DNA from: Flavobacteriales bacterium
GTDB taxonomy: Bacteria; Bacteroidota; Bacteroidia; Flavobacteriales_D; Crocinitomicaceae
Assembly: GCA_947447525.1 (NCBI GenBank)
Contig: CANFJL010000005.1
Location: forward strand, 62,001-126,000
Direction: 5' to 3'
DNA: 64,000 bases
The position numbers were made by a program, and so were the translations under genes. Each line of letters begins with the position of its first letter. Positions within the stretch are counted from its first letter, which is position 1. The notes beneath the pieces were generated by a model. The model was not told where the DNA came from and searched no databases. It saw nothing but the letters and a program-made list of their open reading frames with translations. Below, piece after piece: positions 25,617-34,456 of the stretch.

Positions 25617-26654
25617 TTATTTACTTGAACTTGTTGTATTAATTTTCATTGCCGGGAAATAAACATGACCTAGAAGCAGTGGATTAAATACAAAATATTG
25701 GCATTTTACCAATTGTTTATTAGGTAAGAGGCACCAAAAATAATTCATATCCATATTTACCATTTCTCCAAATTCATTTCTTTGTTGTTCCACAGCAGAA
25801 ATTCTAAAAAATCTCAAGACAGTTTTCTTTCCATTGGTTTCCGTAAGCGATAAGCTTCCAAAGGCTTTTGATTTTTTAATACTATCGCACTGTTTGTCAC
25901 TCATGTCATAATTTGGATTCGAAAAGTGAATTTTATTATAAGCTTGCAGATATCGATATATATTAGAAGTGTCTACATATTCCAATTTACTATTTCCTTG
26001 CTTCACTATAAAATTTTGATTTTGTCGTGCAATACTAAAACTTCGATCTTTAACATCATAGAATTTGACATCAACTTTTTGAATTTCATTAACTTGTAAA
26101 GAAAATATATTGGAGCACATCCATTTTCTCGGATCCGCGAAGAAACGAGGTTCAATAATGCCGTTGATACCCTTAATTTTCATCATGACGGGATTCGAAC
26201 TTTTTCCATCACTGCTTGATTCCAGCAACATGATTTGACCATAATGATCTTGTGATGCAGGGCCAATGTACCAAGTTTTCAACCACTCTCCATTCACGAA
26301 GTAGGAAACTTTTGTATTTTGGGTAGACATTAATTCAGTGAATTTTTTAATCGACTTTTTAGGCAAATACCCTTTGAACTCAACATTTTTCGCTGCATCT
26401 AGAATAAAATTTATATTCTCTCTACTGATACAATCCCCATTTTCTGCAGTCCACAAACCATTTTTCTTAACTAATTTAATGTTTTTCGAAAAGGCATCTG
26501 TAATTTCAATTCGATCTACGCTACTGGTATCTGATATGGAAAAATCAATTAATTCTCTATCAGAAACTCCTTTTTTATTTAATAGATTGAATGTAAGTAA
26601 GGTCAGCAAGCAAATGCCAAGCACGGCAGATAAAAGTAAAATTATTTTTTTCAT
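25617..26654 (-). CDS. DUF4340-like membrane-anchored protein
   Basis: 345 aa. One N-terminal transmembrane helix (about 4-24), then an extracytoplasmic domain. The layout (anchored, beta-rich, with IKLVKKNGLWTAENG near residue 60 and WYIGPASQDHYG near 125) fits DUF4340, which commonly follows gldG-type genes; this family call is moderately sure. It follows gldG after 5 bp. It may be an accessory subunit of the GldF/GldG transporter (inference). Confidence 0.75.
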   Translation of the reverse strand: MKKIILLLSAVLGICLLTLLTFNLLNKKGVSDRELIDFSISDTSSVDRIEITDAFSKNIKLVKKNGLWTAENGDCISRENINFILDAAKNVEFKGYLPKKSIKKFTELMSTQNTKVSYFVNGEWLKTWYIGPASQDHYGQIMLLESSSDGKSSNPVMMKIKGINGIIEPRFFADPRKWMCSNIFSLQVNEIQKVDVKFYDVKDRSFSIARQNQNFIVKQGNSKLEYVDTSNIYRYLQAYNKIHFSNPNYDMSDKQCDSIKKSKAFGSLSLTETNGKKTVLRFFRISAVEQQRNEFGEMVNMDMNYFWCLLPNKQLVKCQYFVFNPLLLGHVYFPAMKINTTSSSK

Positions 26655-26659
26655 ATCTG

Positions 26660-28459
26660 TCAGTTAGTGATTTTAGAATAACGCCTTTTTCTAAGGAAAT
26701 TCCATACAAAGGCAAAAAATAATATAAGTAAAACGGGACCGAAAACATTAATAATTTTAAGTCGTCCAGACATCACTTTTAATTTTTCTTTGTCAATTAA
26801 TTTAATATCAATTTGTCTACTTCTAATATCCAGCACAGAATTATCACCCATCATATAATCCATTAGATTTTGAAAGAACTCCTGATTTCCATAAAAATAA
26901 GGAATACTTCTTTCGGCTAATATTTTATTGAATTTCAATTCATTAAATGGATTGGCTCTGTATAGAAATCCAGCTCCTTTTGGGTTGGGCATAGAGTCAT
27001 AACTATTCGCAATAAAATCACCATTACCTACCAAAAGAACTTTTGTTTCTTTTAAACTTTTTTCTTTGTAGTTAGAGTTTTTATTTTTGGAAAACTCCTC
27101 TACAATCCTGTTTTGGAAATGAGAATTGTAATATCCTTCAGACAAACCTGCTAAGCATAATTTATTGATATTATCTGTGGGATTGTCTACTAATTCAGGT
27201 TTTTTACCATAGCTCATCGGCATTTCAAGACTTACCAGAGGGGCAAGTCCAGTTTTATTAGAATTGCTTGAAGAAGTAAGTATTGGAAGGAAACGTGCTT
27301 TGGCTTGCTTTACGAATTGAATTTCATTGGCATATTCTAAAGATACAGGTTCAATGTTTCTCGATATTGGATGAGAAGTAGGGGAGGCCATGACATGAAA
27401 AAACCAGGGCAATAAGGTTTGTTCAGCATAAGGGACGATTTTTGGAGCACATTGAACATCTACCACTAGGTTTTCATTCAATTTCAATCCGTAATCAAAA
27501 AGCATATTTTCAAGTCGTAGATTTTTTCTAATCGAATGCGTTATTCCTCTACTCATCAAGGTATCGTCTTCAATATGCAATGCATTCATAAAACACATTA
27601 ATTTACCACCATTCATCACAAATTGATCAATTATGTATAAATCTTTGTCTGAAAAAGGATATTGAGGATCTGCTATAACCAATCCATCGATATCTGATAA
27701 TGCCGCAATAGAATCATTCAATGACACTTCTGACAATGAATAATAGGGAGCGATTAGTCCTCGTGCACGAAGGGTTTGATTGGAATTTAACTCCCCATGA
27801 CCTTGTAAAAATGCAATTCTAGGTTTTTCTAATTGTGTAATCTTCCGCATGGCAGAGACTAAATTATATTCTAGATTATTGACCGCATTTTCTAAGATTT
27901 CAGAAATATTAGAAAGCTCGTAAGGTTTTCCGGGTTGGGTGCCTGGCAAAAATTGAATGACACTTTCCTTAATAATTCCGTTTTGTGAATAGGAGATTTG
28001 CGCCCCTGGCCACAACATCAAGGGCGTTTGGTCACCATCTTTCATATATACTATATCCATCGGAAGGATGCCTTGACCTCGAGCATATAGATCTGAAAAG
28101 AGCGCTTTTTGATCTGAATCAGATCCGTTTTTAGGATTTACAAAAACATATTCAATACGATCTCCAGCAAGCGACTTAAAGATTTTTAATTTATCTTCTA
28201 AAGCATTTCTAAAATGTTGTATTTCCGCTGGCAGGTTTCCTTCTAAATAAATTTTTATACTGATTCTATTCTCAAATTTAGTTTTATCCGCCAAAAATGA
28301 TTTAGTCCCATTGGAAAGCGAATAACGCTGATCTTCAGTCATATCAAGACGATAGTAGACCAAAGAAGCAATAATATTTATTAATACAAGAGCAACTGTC
28401 GCTATTAAAAGGAAGCTCCAATTATAAATACCTTTGAAAGAGAATAAACGCTTTATCAT
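26660..28459 (-). CDS. gldG: Gliding-associated ABC transporter component GldG
   Basis: 599 aa. N-terminal transmembrane helix (about 12-34), a large periplasmic region, and a C-terminal transmembrane helix (about 568-590) with basic tail FLRKRRYSKI. The periplasmic part has the GldG/IFT52-like pattern: YRLDMTEDQRYSLSNGTKSFL, FLQGHGELN near 215, and DGLVIADPQYPFSDKDLYIIDQFVMNGGKL split around residue 275. It acts with GldF and the ATPase GldA, needed for gliding in Flavobacterium. It starts 2 bp after gldF. Confidence 0.92.
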   Translation of the reverse strand: MIKRLFSFKGIYNWSFLLIATVALVLINIIASLVYYRLDMTEDQRYSLSNGTKSFLADKTKFENRISIKIYLEGNLPAEIQHFRNALEDKLKIFKSLAGDRIEYVFVNPKNGSDSDQKALFSDLYARGQGILPMDIVYMKDGDQTPLMLWPGAQISYSQNGIIKESVIQFLPGTQPGKPYELSNISEILENAVNNLEYNLVSAMRKITQLEKPRIAFLQGHGELNSNQTLRARGLIAPYYSLSEVSLNDSIAALSDIDGLVIADPQYPFSDKDLYIIDQFVMNGGKLMCFMNALHIEDDTLMSRGITHSIRKNLRLENMLFDYGLKLNENLVVDVQCAPKIVPYAEQTLLPWFFHVMASPTSHPISRNIEPVSLEYANEIQFVKQAKARFLPILTSSSNSNKTGLAPLVSLEMPMSYGKKPELVDNPTDNINKLCLAGLSEGYYNSHFQNRIVEEFSKNKNSNYKEKSLKETKVLLVGNGDFIANSYDSMPNPKGAGFLYRANPFNELKFNKILAERSIPYFYGNQEFFQNLMDYMMGDNSVLDIRSRQIDIKLIDKEKLKVMSGRLKIINVFGPVLLILFFAFVWNFLRKRRYSKITN

Positions 28460-28461
28460 GT

Positions 28462-29193
28462 TTATCTTTTTAATGTTTTAATAACCGTCAACGCTCCATA
28501 TAGAAATAAAACAATTACGGAAATAAAATAGACAATATCACTCGTGTCAATCACTCCTTTTTTTATGGATTCATAATGAAATGCAATCCCTAAATAGCGC
28601 ACTATGGTATCCAAATCTCCTATTTGTGCAAATGATCCAAGTAGACCAAGTCCATCATAAATAAACCAACACATAAACATCGCTAAAATAAAAGATACAA
28701 TTTGGCTGCTCGTAAGGGAGGAAGCAAATATTCCAATAGCTACAAAAACGGAACCTAGCAAAACGAGTCCAATATAGGAGGTAATGGTTGCGCCTAAATC
28801 AATTATTCCAACAGGATTCCCAAGATAATACATGGTGAAATAATAAAAAATGGTGGGGATAATAGCAATAATTAATAAGGATACCCCTGCAAAGTATTTA
28901 GCTAAAAGGATTCCTAGATCTGATATTGGTCTTGTGAAAAGCAGTTCAATGGTCCCTGTTCTTCGCTCTTCTGCAATCGATCTCATGGTTATTGCAGGAA
29001 TTAAGATTAAGAAAATTACGGGTGAAAGATTGAAAAAAGGAATAAGGTCAGCTTCTGCACCTTCCAATAAATTGGTATTGTAAGAAAGCACCCAATGAAA
29101 TAAGCCTGATGCTATCAAATAGATAAGAATAAATACATATCCGATAACTGAACTTAAAAAACTCCGAACTTCTTTTATATAAAGCGCTTTCAT
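28462..29193 (-). CDS. gldF: Gliding-associated ABC transporter permease GldF
   Basis: 243 aa with six hydrophobic segments. The ABC-2 permease pattern is present: MKALYIKEVRSFLSSVIGYVF, the conserved AITMRSIAEERRTGTIELLFTRPIS cytoplasmic loop (about 65-95), and a C-terminal membrane segment. It forms the channel of the GldAFG transporter. The ATPase partner GldA is not in the window. First gene of the gldF-gldG-DUF4340-dnaN-rlmN cluster. Confidence 0.92.
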   Translation of the reverse strand: MKALYIKEVRSFLSSVIGYVFILIYLIASGLFHWVLSYNTNLLEGAEADLIPFFNLSPVIFLILIPAITMRSIAEERRTGTIELLFTRPISDLGILLAKYFAGVSLLIIAIIPTIFYYFTMYYLGNPVGIIDLGATITSYIGLVLLGSVFVAIGIFASSLTSSQIVSFILAMFMCWFIYDGLGLLGSFAQIGDLDTIVRYLGIAFHYESIKKGVIDTSDIVYFISVIVLFLYGALTVIKTLKR

Positions 29194-29313
29194 GAATTAA
29201 TTTTTGAATTTCAAAATTAGAATTTTTAAGCACATCTCTAACATTTAGTTTTAAGCTATTTATTGTTTATTTCGAGTTTGTTAAATTTATTAGTGTTTTC
29301 ATGAAATTTTAGA

Positions 29314-29343
29314 CAAAAAAAAAGTCCCGATAAATCGAGACTT
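29314..29343 (-). terminator. Intrinsic terminator after cspA
   Basis: On the minus strand AAGTCTCGA pairs with TCGGGACTT (9 bp, one G-U) around TTTA, followed by a run of T. Plus-strand reading would have a mismatch and no T-run. It lies 21 bp after the cspA stop. Confidence 0.88.
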
Positions 29344-29364
29344 CAATAACTGGGATGAAAGTGA

Positions 29365-29556
29365 TTATGCTTTTTTTACATTAATTGCATTCAAACCTCT
29401 TCGTCCTTCTTCAAGTTCGAATTCAACTTGGTCATTTTCTTTAACCTTGTCAATTAATCCTGTTACATGAACAAAATACTCTTTGCTCGTTTCGTCGTCT
29501 ACGATAAAACCAAAACCTTTGGTTTCATTGAAGAATTTTACTGTTCCTTTACTCAT
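29365..29556 (-). CDS. cspA: Cold-shock domain protein
   Basis: 63 aa, a single OB-fold cold-shock domain. RNP1 KGFGFI (13-18) and RNP2 YFVHV (27-31) are intact. It binds single-stranded RNA and DNA and acts as an RNA chaperone. The gene is monocistronic with its own terminator. The upstream 66 bp are very AT-rich; no cold-box motif is evident. Symbol by similarity; Csp paralogues cannot be told apart. Confidence 0.95.
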   Translation of the reverse strand: MSKGTVKFFNETKGFGFIVDDETSKEYFVHVTGLIDKVKENDQVEFELEEGRRGLNAINVKKA

Positions 29557-29622
29557 TCTAAATAATATTATATTTCTGTAAAGGTAACCTTATTTTGCAA
29601 ATTATCAAATAATTGATTGATT

Positions 29623-29934
29623 TTATTGAAAATCACTGATATAAGACTCAAAATTAACTTTACAAGTCCATGCTTCAGCACGCTGATTAAATCCAATTTT
29701 AAGCCTAGGCCAAATGCTTTTGAATAGATCAGAATTACGGTATGCATCTAGCGCTTCTTCTGATTCCCATTGACTATAAGTAAAAAATATACTGGGTGAA
29801 TTTTGATCATTTAAAAGTTTCATACCCTTGCATCCAGGAAAATGAACTACTGCCTCTTTTGTTTGATCGAAGAAGCTTAAAAAATCTGTAACTTCTGAGT
29901 CCTTAAAGCTCAATTTTACAATTCTTGTTATCAT
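29623..29934 (-). CDS. Antibiotic-biosynthesis-monooxygenase (ABM) domain protein
   Basis: 103 aa ferredoxin-like single-domain protein. The order ITRIVKLSF, HFPGCKGMKLLND, FFTYSQWESEEALDAYRNSDLF is the typical ABM layout (small dimeric, often substrate-specific oxygenase or heme-degrading relatives). It starts 6 bp after the DUF62 gene, so it is in its operon. The substrate is unknown. Confidence 0.85.
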   Translation of the reverse strand: MITRIVKLSFKDSEVTDFLSFFDQTKEAVVHFPGCKGMKLLNDQNSPSIFFTYSQWESEEALDAYRNSDLFKSIWPRLKIGFNQRAEAWTCKVNFESYISDFQ

Positions 29935-29940
29935 ATTGTA

Positions 29941-30813
29941 CTAAATAGAATCAAAATCAAGTCGAGAACCCGCAGGAAAGAAGTTAACGCGCACGCTATC
30001 ACCTTTTTTAACGCCAAACAGTCTATCTGCGCCACCATTACCTCTATTGGCACCTCTGTTTATTGCAATTTCTAATAAGTTATTATCATTGAATATTGCT
30101 ACGGGGTCCCCAAAAGAAACTTCATTGTAGGTCTTAGATATTTTATCTATGATGTAGGAATTCCCGTAGTAAAGTATCTTGAAGCCGACATTTTCATACT
30201 TATCAAATTCTTTTTTACTGATATTGGTAATTAAATTGCCGTAGGTGTCCACATGAATAACAGTTCCCTGTACTGAATTTAACTCTGTGACTGCTTGTTG
30301 AGAGAATGCTGTTTTATAGGTGGAAATTGGATCGCAAAAGTCACTTAATTTTTCATTGTTTATTATTTTAATTGCCAATGGAATAAGACAATTTTTGGTA
30401 GGAAAGGACATCATTTCTGGATGTGATTCTATGGCTGTAAATCGATAAAATTCATCTGGAAATAATTCTCCAAGGAAGGCACCGAAAAATCCATTATCTA
30501 TTCCGATAAAATAGTGCCCTTGAAATTTCATAATACTTGGGTAGCTGGGAATCATTGCTCTGTTGCCAACGAATGGATTCGGGTCTAAAAGTTGTGGTTC
30601 GCTATCAACTCCGATAATATGAATGGTTCCAGTTGGAAAATCTTGGTAGCAACTTTTTATCTGAAAGGCAGCTTCAGAAATATCAAAGGGTGTGATATCA
30701 TGAGAAATATCCACAATTTGGATCTGATTGCTTAATCGGTATAGGGTACCTTTCAAGGAAGCATGATAAAAATCTTTTAATCCAGTATCTGTGGTAAGTG
30801 TTATGATTTGCAT
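29941..30813 (-). CDS. SAM hydrolase/SAM-hydroxide adenosyltransferase (DUF62)
   Basis: 290 aa. The family phrases are clear: ITLTTDTGLKDFYHASLKGTL at the N-terminus, VDISHDITPFDISEAAFQI (37-55), GTIHIIGVDSEP and FIGIDNGFF in the middle, and a C-terminal beta-barrel with VIHVDTYGNLITNI. It cleaves S-adenosylmethionine to adenosine and methionine using water or hydroxide, relatives being the fluorinase and chlorinase. The physiological role is uncertain. It is divergent from phoH. Confidence 0.9.
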   Translation of the reverse strand: MQIITLTTDTGLKDFYHASLKGTLYRLSNQIQIVDISHDITPFDISEAAFQIKSCYQDFPTGTIHIIGVDSEPQLLDPNPFVGNRAMIPSYPSIMKFQGHYFIGIDNGFFGAFLGELFPDEFYRFTAIESHPEMMSFPTKNCLIPLAIKIINNEKLSDFCDPISTYKTAFSQQAVTELNSVQGTVIHVDTYGNLITNISKKEFDKYENVGFKILYYGNSYIIDKISKTYNEVSFGDPVAIFNDNNLLEIAINRGANRGNGGADRLFGVKKGDSVRVNFFPAGSRLDFDSI

Positions 30814-30903
30814 GCCAAATTTTGATTCTATATTGCTTTAATTTATAATTTTACCAAAAGTAAGTATTTCGCCATCATATTAATAATACAAATTCATTTT
30901 TAG

Positions 30904-31860
30904 TTGAATTCTGATAATCGAACCATACAAATAGTTGGAATTAATCCAGCAGATCTTTTCGGGACAAATAACATTAATTTAAAACACTTTAATAGTTTTT
31001 TTCCAAAACTATCTGTCCTTTCTCGCGGACATGAGATTACTATAAAAGGCGATCAAGAAGTAATGGATGAGTTTGAACGCAAGTTTAATCTTTTGATTCT
31101 TCATTACACCAAGTTCAATTCATTGTCTATCAATAATATTGATAATCTATTGCTCGATGATGGGGAGAAATTGCTAAACAACAAGGTAGAAGATGAAATA
31201 TTAGTGCATGGAAACCAAGGACTTAAGGTTAAAGCACGGACTGTCAATCAAAAAAAATTAGTTGAGGCGGTTGATAAACACGATATGGTTTTTGCGGTTG
31301 GTCCAGCTGGAACAGGAAAGACTTACACTGCAGTAGCATTGGCTGTGAGAGCCTTAAAAGCAAAGGAAGTTAAGAGAATTGTTTTGACACGACCTGCGGT
31401 TGAAGCAGGAGAAAATCTAGGTTTTTTACCTGGTGATCTTAAGGAAAAATTGGATCCCTATTTAATGCCCTTGTACGATGCTTTGCGCGATATGATTCCA
31501 CCAGATAAATTAGCGAATATGTTGGAACATGGTATTATTGAAATTGCCCCATTGGCTTTTATGCGTGGTCGTACTCTTGACAAAGCTTTCGTTATTTTAG
31601 ATGAGGCGCAAAATACAACTACTTTACAGATGAAAATGTTTCTTACCCGTATGGGGATGACGGCCAAGTTTGTGATAACAGGTGATGTTTCTCAAGTTGA
31701 TTTACCCAACAAACAAAGATCTGGACTTGGATATGCTATTGATATTTTAGCAGATATTAAAGATATTGGGATCATTCGATTGGGTAAAAGTGACATCATT
31801 CGTCACCAATTAATTTCGAAAATAATTGATGCTTTCGATAAAGCGGAAGCAAGTGAATAA
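30904..31860 (+). CDS. phoH: PhoH family ATPase
   Basis: 318 aa. N-terminal KH-like region (1-110), then a P-loop domain: GPAGTGKTY (133-141), a Walker B VILDEAQNTT (about 231-240), and TGDVSQVDLP near residue 258. Family members are RNA-linked ATPases; the exact role is not settled. The start is TTG at 30904, since no in-frame ATG exists before residue 54. purC follows after 21 bp. Confidence 0.93.
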   Translation: MNSDNRTIQIVGINPADLFGTNNINLKHFNSFFPKLSVLSRGHEITIKGDQEVMDEFERKFNLLILHYTKFNSLSINNIDNLLLDDGEKLLNNKVEDEILVHGNQGLKVKARTVNQKKLVEAVDKHDMVFAVGPAGTGKTYTAVALAVRALKAKEVKRIVLTRPAVEAGENLGFLPGDLKEKLDPYLMPLYDALRDMIPPDKLANMLEHGIIEIAPLAFMRGRTLDKAFVILDEAQNTTTLQMKMFLTRMGMTAKFVITGDVSQVDLPNKQRSGLGYAIDILADIKDIGIIRLGKSDIIRHQLISKIIDAFDKAEASE

Positions 31861-31881
31861 ATGTTTAAATAAAAAATAATA

Positions 31882-32823
31882 ATGAATACAATTACAACTT
31901 CTGATTTTAATTTTAAAGGTCAAACAGCTGTCTATCATGGTAAAGTACGCGATGTTTACACCTTGGAAGATCAAAAATTAGTGATGGTAGCGTCTGATCG
32001 AATTTCTGCATTTGATCACATTTTGCCAAAAGGAATTCCTTTTAAAGGTCAAGTCTTAAATCAAGTTGCTACTTATTTTTTGAATGCGACAAGAGATATT
32101 GTACCCAACTGGTTGTTGGCTACTCCTGACCCAAGTGTTGCTGTCGGAAAGGCATGCGAACCGATTCGTGTTGAAATGGTCATTAGAGCTTATCTCGCCG
32201 GACATGCTGCCCGAGAGTATAAATTAGGTAAACGTATTCTGTGTGGCGTTTCGCTTCCAGAAGGTCTCATCGAAAACGATCGTTTACCAAATCCTATTAT
32301 TACCCCGGCAGTAAAGGCAGATGAAGGTCACGATGAAGATATTTCTCGTGAAGACATCATTGCTCATGGTCATGTAAGTGAAGCCATTTATTCTAAAATG
32401 GAAGCATATACCTATGCTTTATTTCAAAGAGGAACCGAAATGGCACTGGCGCAAGGTTTGATATTGGTGGATACAAAATATGAATTTGGTATCTTAGATG
32501 GAGAAGTTATTTTGATAGATGAAATTCACACGCCGGATTCATCCCGATATTTTTATGCAGACGGATTTGAAGAACGTCAATCTAAAGGGGAAGAACAAAA
32601 GCAACTTTCAAAAGAATTTGTTCGGCAATGGTTGATTGAAAATGGATTTCAAGGTTTGGATGGACAGGAAATTCCTTTTATGCCAGATGAATTTGTTCAG
32701 ATTATTTCAGAACGATACATTGAACTTTATGAGCGCATTACGGGTAAAGAATTTGTGAAGTCGGATACCACGAATATTACAGAAAGAATTAATGCCAATG
32801 TTGCAGCATATTTAAATGCTTAA
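31882..32823 (+). CDS. purC: SAICAR synthase
   Basis: 313 aa. Phosphoribosylaminoimidazole-succinocarboxamide synthase of purine synthesis. Motifs: [11 protein letters not shown] (ATP site), [33 protein letters not shown], and [19 protein letters not shown]. It is the long (eukaryote-like) form seen in many bacteria. The gene is convergent with the phosphatase gene (4 bp gap). No other purine gene is near. Confidence 0.96.
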   Translation: MNTITTSDFNFKGQTAVYHGKVRDVYTLEDQKLVMVASDRISAFDHILPKGIPFKGQVLNQVATYFLNATRDIVPNWLLATPDPSVAVGKACEPIRVEMVIRAYLAGHAAREYKLGKRILCGVSLPEGLIENDRLPNPIITPAVKADEGHDEDISREDIIAHGHVSEAIYSKMEAYTYALFQRGTEMALAQGLILVDTKYEFGILDGEVILIDEIHTPDSSRYFYADGFEERQSKGEEQKQLSKEFVRQWLIENGFQGLDGQEIPFMPDEFVQIISERYIELYERITGKEFVKSDTTNITERINANVAAYLNA

Positions 32824-32827
32824 TCAG

Positions 32828-34456
32828 CTATTTTTCTAAGATTTCTTTAATGGGTTTCCCTGTCATTGCTCCTGACCTTTGCAAATAAAGTAGATGGGTT
32901 AAGGTTGGGGCAATGTCAATGATCTGAATGGGATCAAATACATCTTTATGTTTGATGCCTGCGCCATACCATAAAAGTGGAACATGGGTGTCATAATTAA
33001 ACGCAGATCCATGGGAGGTTCCTGAAAGTTCTGTTTCATTATGAATGGGTAGAAATCCCGGGTGGGTGATAAATATGATTTCTCCACTTCTCTTTTGATC
33101 ATAACCCTTAACAATCATATCGCCCCAATCTCCATTAGAAAATTGAGCATTGATTAATTCTTTTTCTGTGTAAACTGCCTTCACTTCTTTCCATTTCCTT
33201 ATTTCTGATGCAATATATTCCTGCACTGCCTTTTTGTCTAGTTGTAATGAATCTATTTGTGAATGATTAAGATATATATTTTGATTCGCCTCTGTTAGAA
33301 TTAATGTTGCTCCGTATTTCTCTTGTACTGACTTTTTTAAAGTCTCTAAATTCAAATACATGGGTAAATATCCACCAGGTAATTTTTTATCTATTAACTG
33401 CTGAGGAACAGGAACTACAGCATGGTCGGCAGTTATAAATATTTTGTAATTATGCTTCCCAACTTTTTTATCAAGTGCTGTCAACAGTTTGGCAATTTCT
33501 AGGTCAAGTCGTGCATACATATCTTCAATCTCCAAAGAATATGGACCAAAGGAATGCCCTGCAATATCAGGTGTCGAATAACTAATACACAAAAGATCTG
33601 TTTGCGCATCAGCACCTAATTCTTCAAAGTCAATTGCTGTTAAAGCAAGATCGGTCAATAAGGTGTTGGCAGCAGGGGTAACCACAAAATTCGAATAATC
33701 TCCAGGTTTGAATGTGTAAGGAAAGGTAGCTTTAGATTTTCCGTCTAAAAGAAGCTCATAAGGAGAATCGTCAATAGAATTATAGTTAGCTTCAGGATAA
33801 AGTAAGGTCCAATCTTTTAGGTAAGTATCTGCATTATGATTTTTATTAAATTCATGTATCCAAATTGGGAGTTGCTCTTTATAATAACTGCTGGTAATAA
33901 ACTTCCCGCTTAAATAATCAAACCAATAAGTACCGTCACTTAAATGTCCGCCTGGCAAGATTGCGCCACGATCCTTAATGGAAACAGAAATAACTTTTGC
34001 AGTAGGGTAGGTAAGTTTTAATTGATCGCTTATTGTGTAAGTCTTTAGTCGATGAGGTGAAGCTTTACCATGTTTAGAATTTACACCGATTGATTGAACA
34101 GATCCATCACCAACACAATTAACCATTTTTGCTGTTTCAGCATCATACCATTGATTTCCTACAATACCGTGATTGCTAGGTGTTGTTCCGGTGTAAATGG
34201 AGGCATGTCCTGGCCCCGTGTAGGTTGGAACATAATTGTAATTGGTATTGCGACAATTGGTCCCGTGGAGCAAGAATTTATTAAATCCACCTTTGGTGAA
34301 GTGGTGTTGAAATCGATACAAATATTCGTAGCACATTTGATCTACTACAATCCCAACAATTAACTTATCCTTTTTCTGAGCTCCTAAATTTCCTGCAAAG
34401 AAGAATAGAGTAAAAAATAATAAAATTGAAATTTTACCCTTTGCCAGGTTTTGCAT
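32828..34456 (-). CDS. pafA: PafA-type alkaline phosphatase
   Basis: 542 aa. Signal peptide ends at LGAQ (residue 27). The active site is typical of the PafA group: VDQM with Asp39 (zinc ligand) and NYVPTYTGPGHASIYTG with Thr80 as nucleophile, plus TADHAVVPVPQQL and a late GTSHGSAFNYD metal-binding block. It hydrolyses phosphomonoesters in the periplasm or at the surface and is inhibited little by phosphate in relatives. Its start lies within the last 23 bp of the upstream VWD-protein gene, so translation is coupled. Confidence 0.9.
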   Translation of the reverse strand: MQNLAKGKISILLFFTLFFFAGNLGAQKKDKLIVGIVVDQMCYEYLYRFQHHFTKGGFNKFLLHGTNCRNTNYNYVPTYTGPGHASIYTGTTPSNHGIVGNQWYDAETAKMVNCVGDGSVQSIGVNSKHGKASPHRLKTYTISDQLKLTYPTAKVISVSIKDRGAILPGGHLSDGTYWFDYLSGKFITSSYYKEQLPIWIHEFNKNHNADTYLKDWTLLYPEANYNSIDDSPYELLLDGKSKATFPYTFKPGDYSNFVVTPAANTLLTDLALTAIDFEELGADAQTDLLCISYSTPDIAGHSFGPYSLEIEDMYARLDLEIAKLLTALDKKVGKHNYKIFITADHAVVPVPQQLIDKKLPGGYLPMYLNLETLKKSVQEKYGATLILTEANQNIYLNHSQIDSLQLDKKAVQEYIASEIRKWKEVKAVYTEKELINAQFSNGDWGDMIVKGYDQKRSGEIIFITHPGFLPIHNETELSGTSHGSAFNYDTHVPLLWYGAGIKHKDVFDPIQIIDIAPTLTHLLYLQRSGAMTGKPIKEILEK

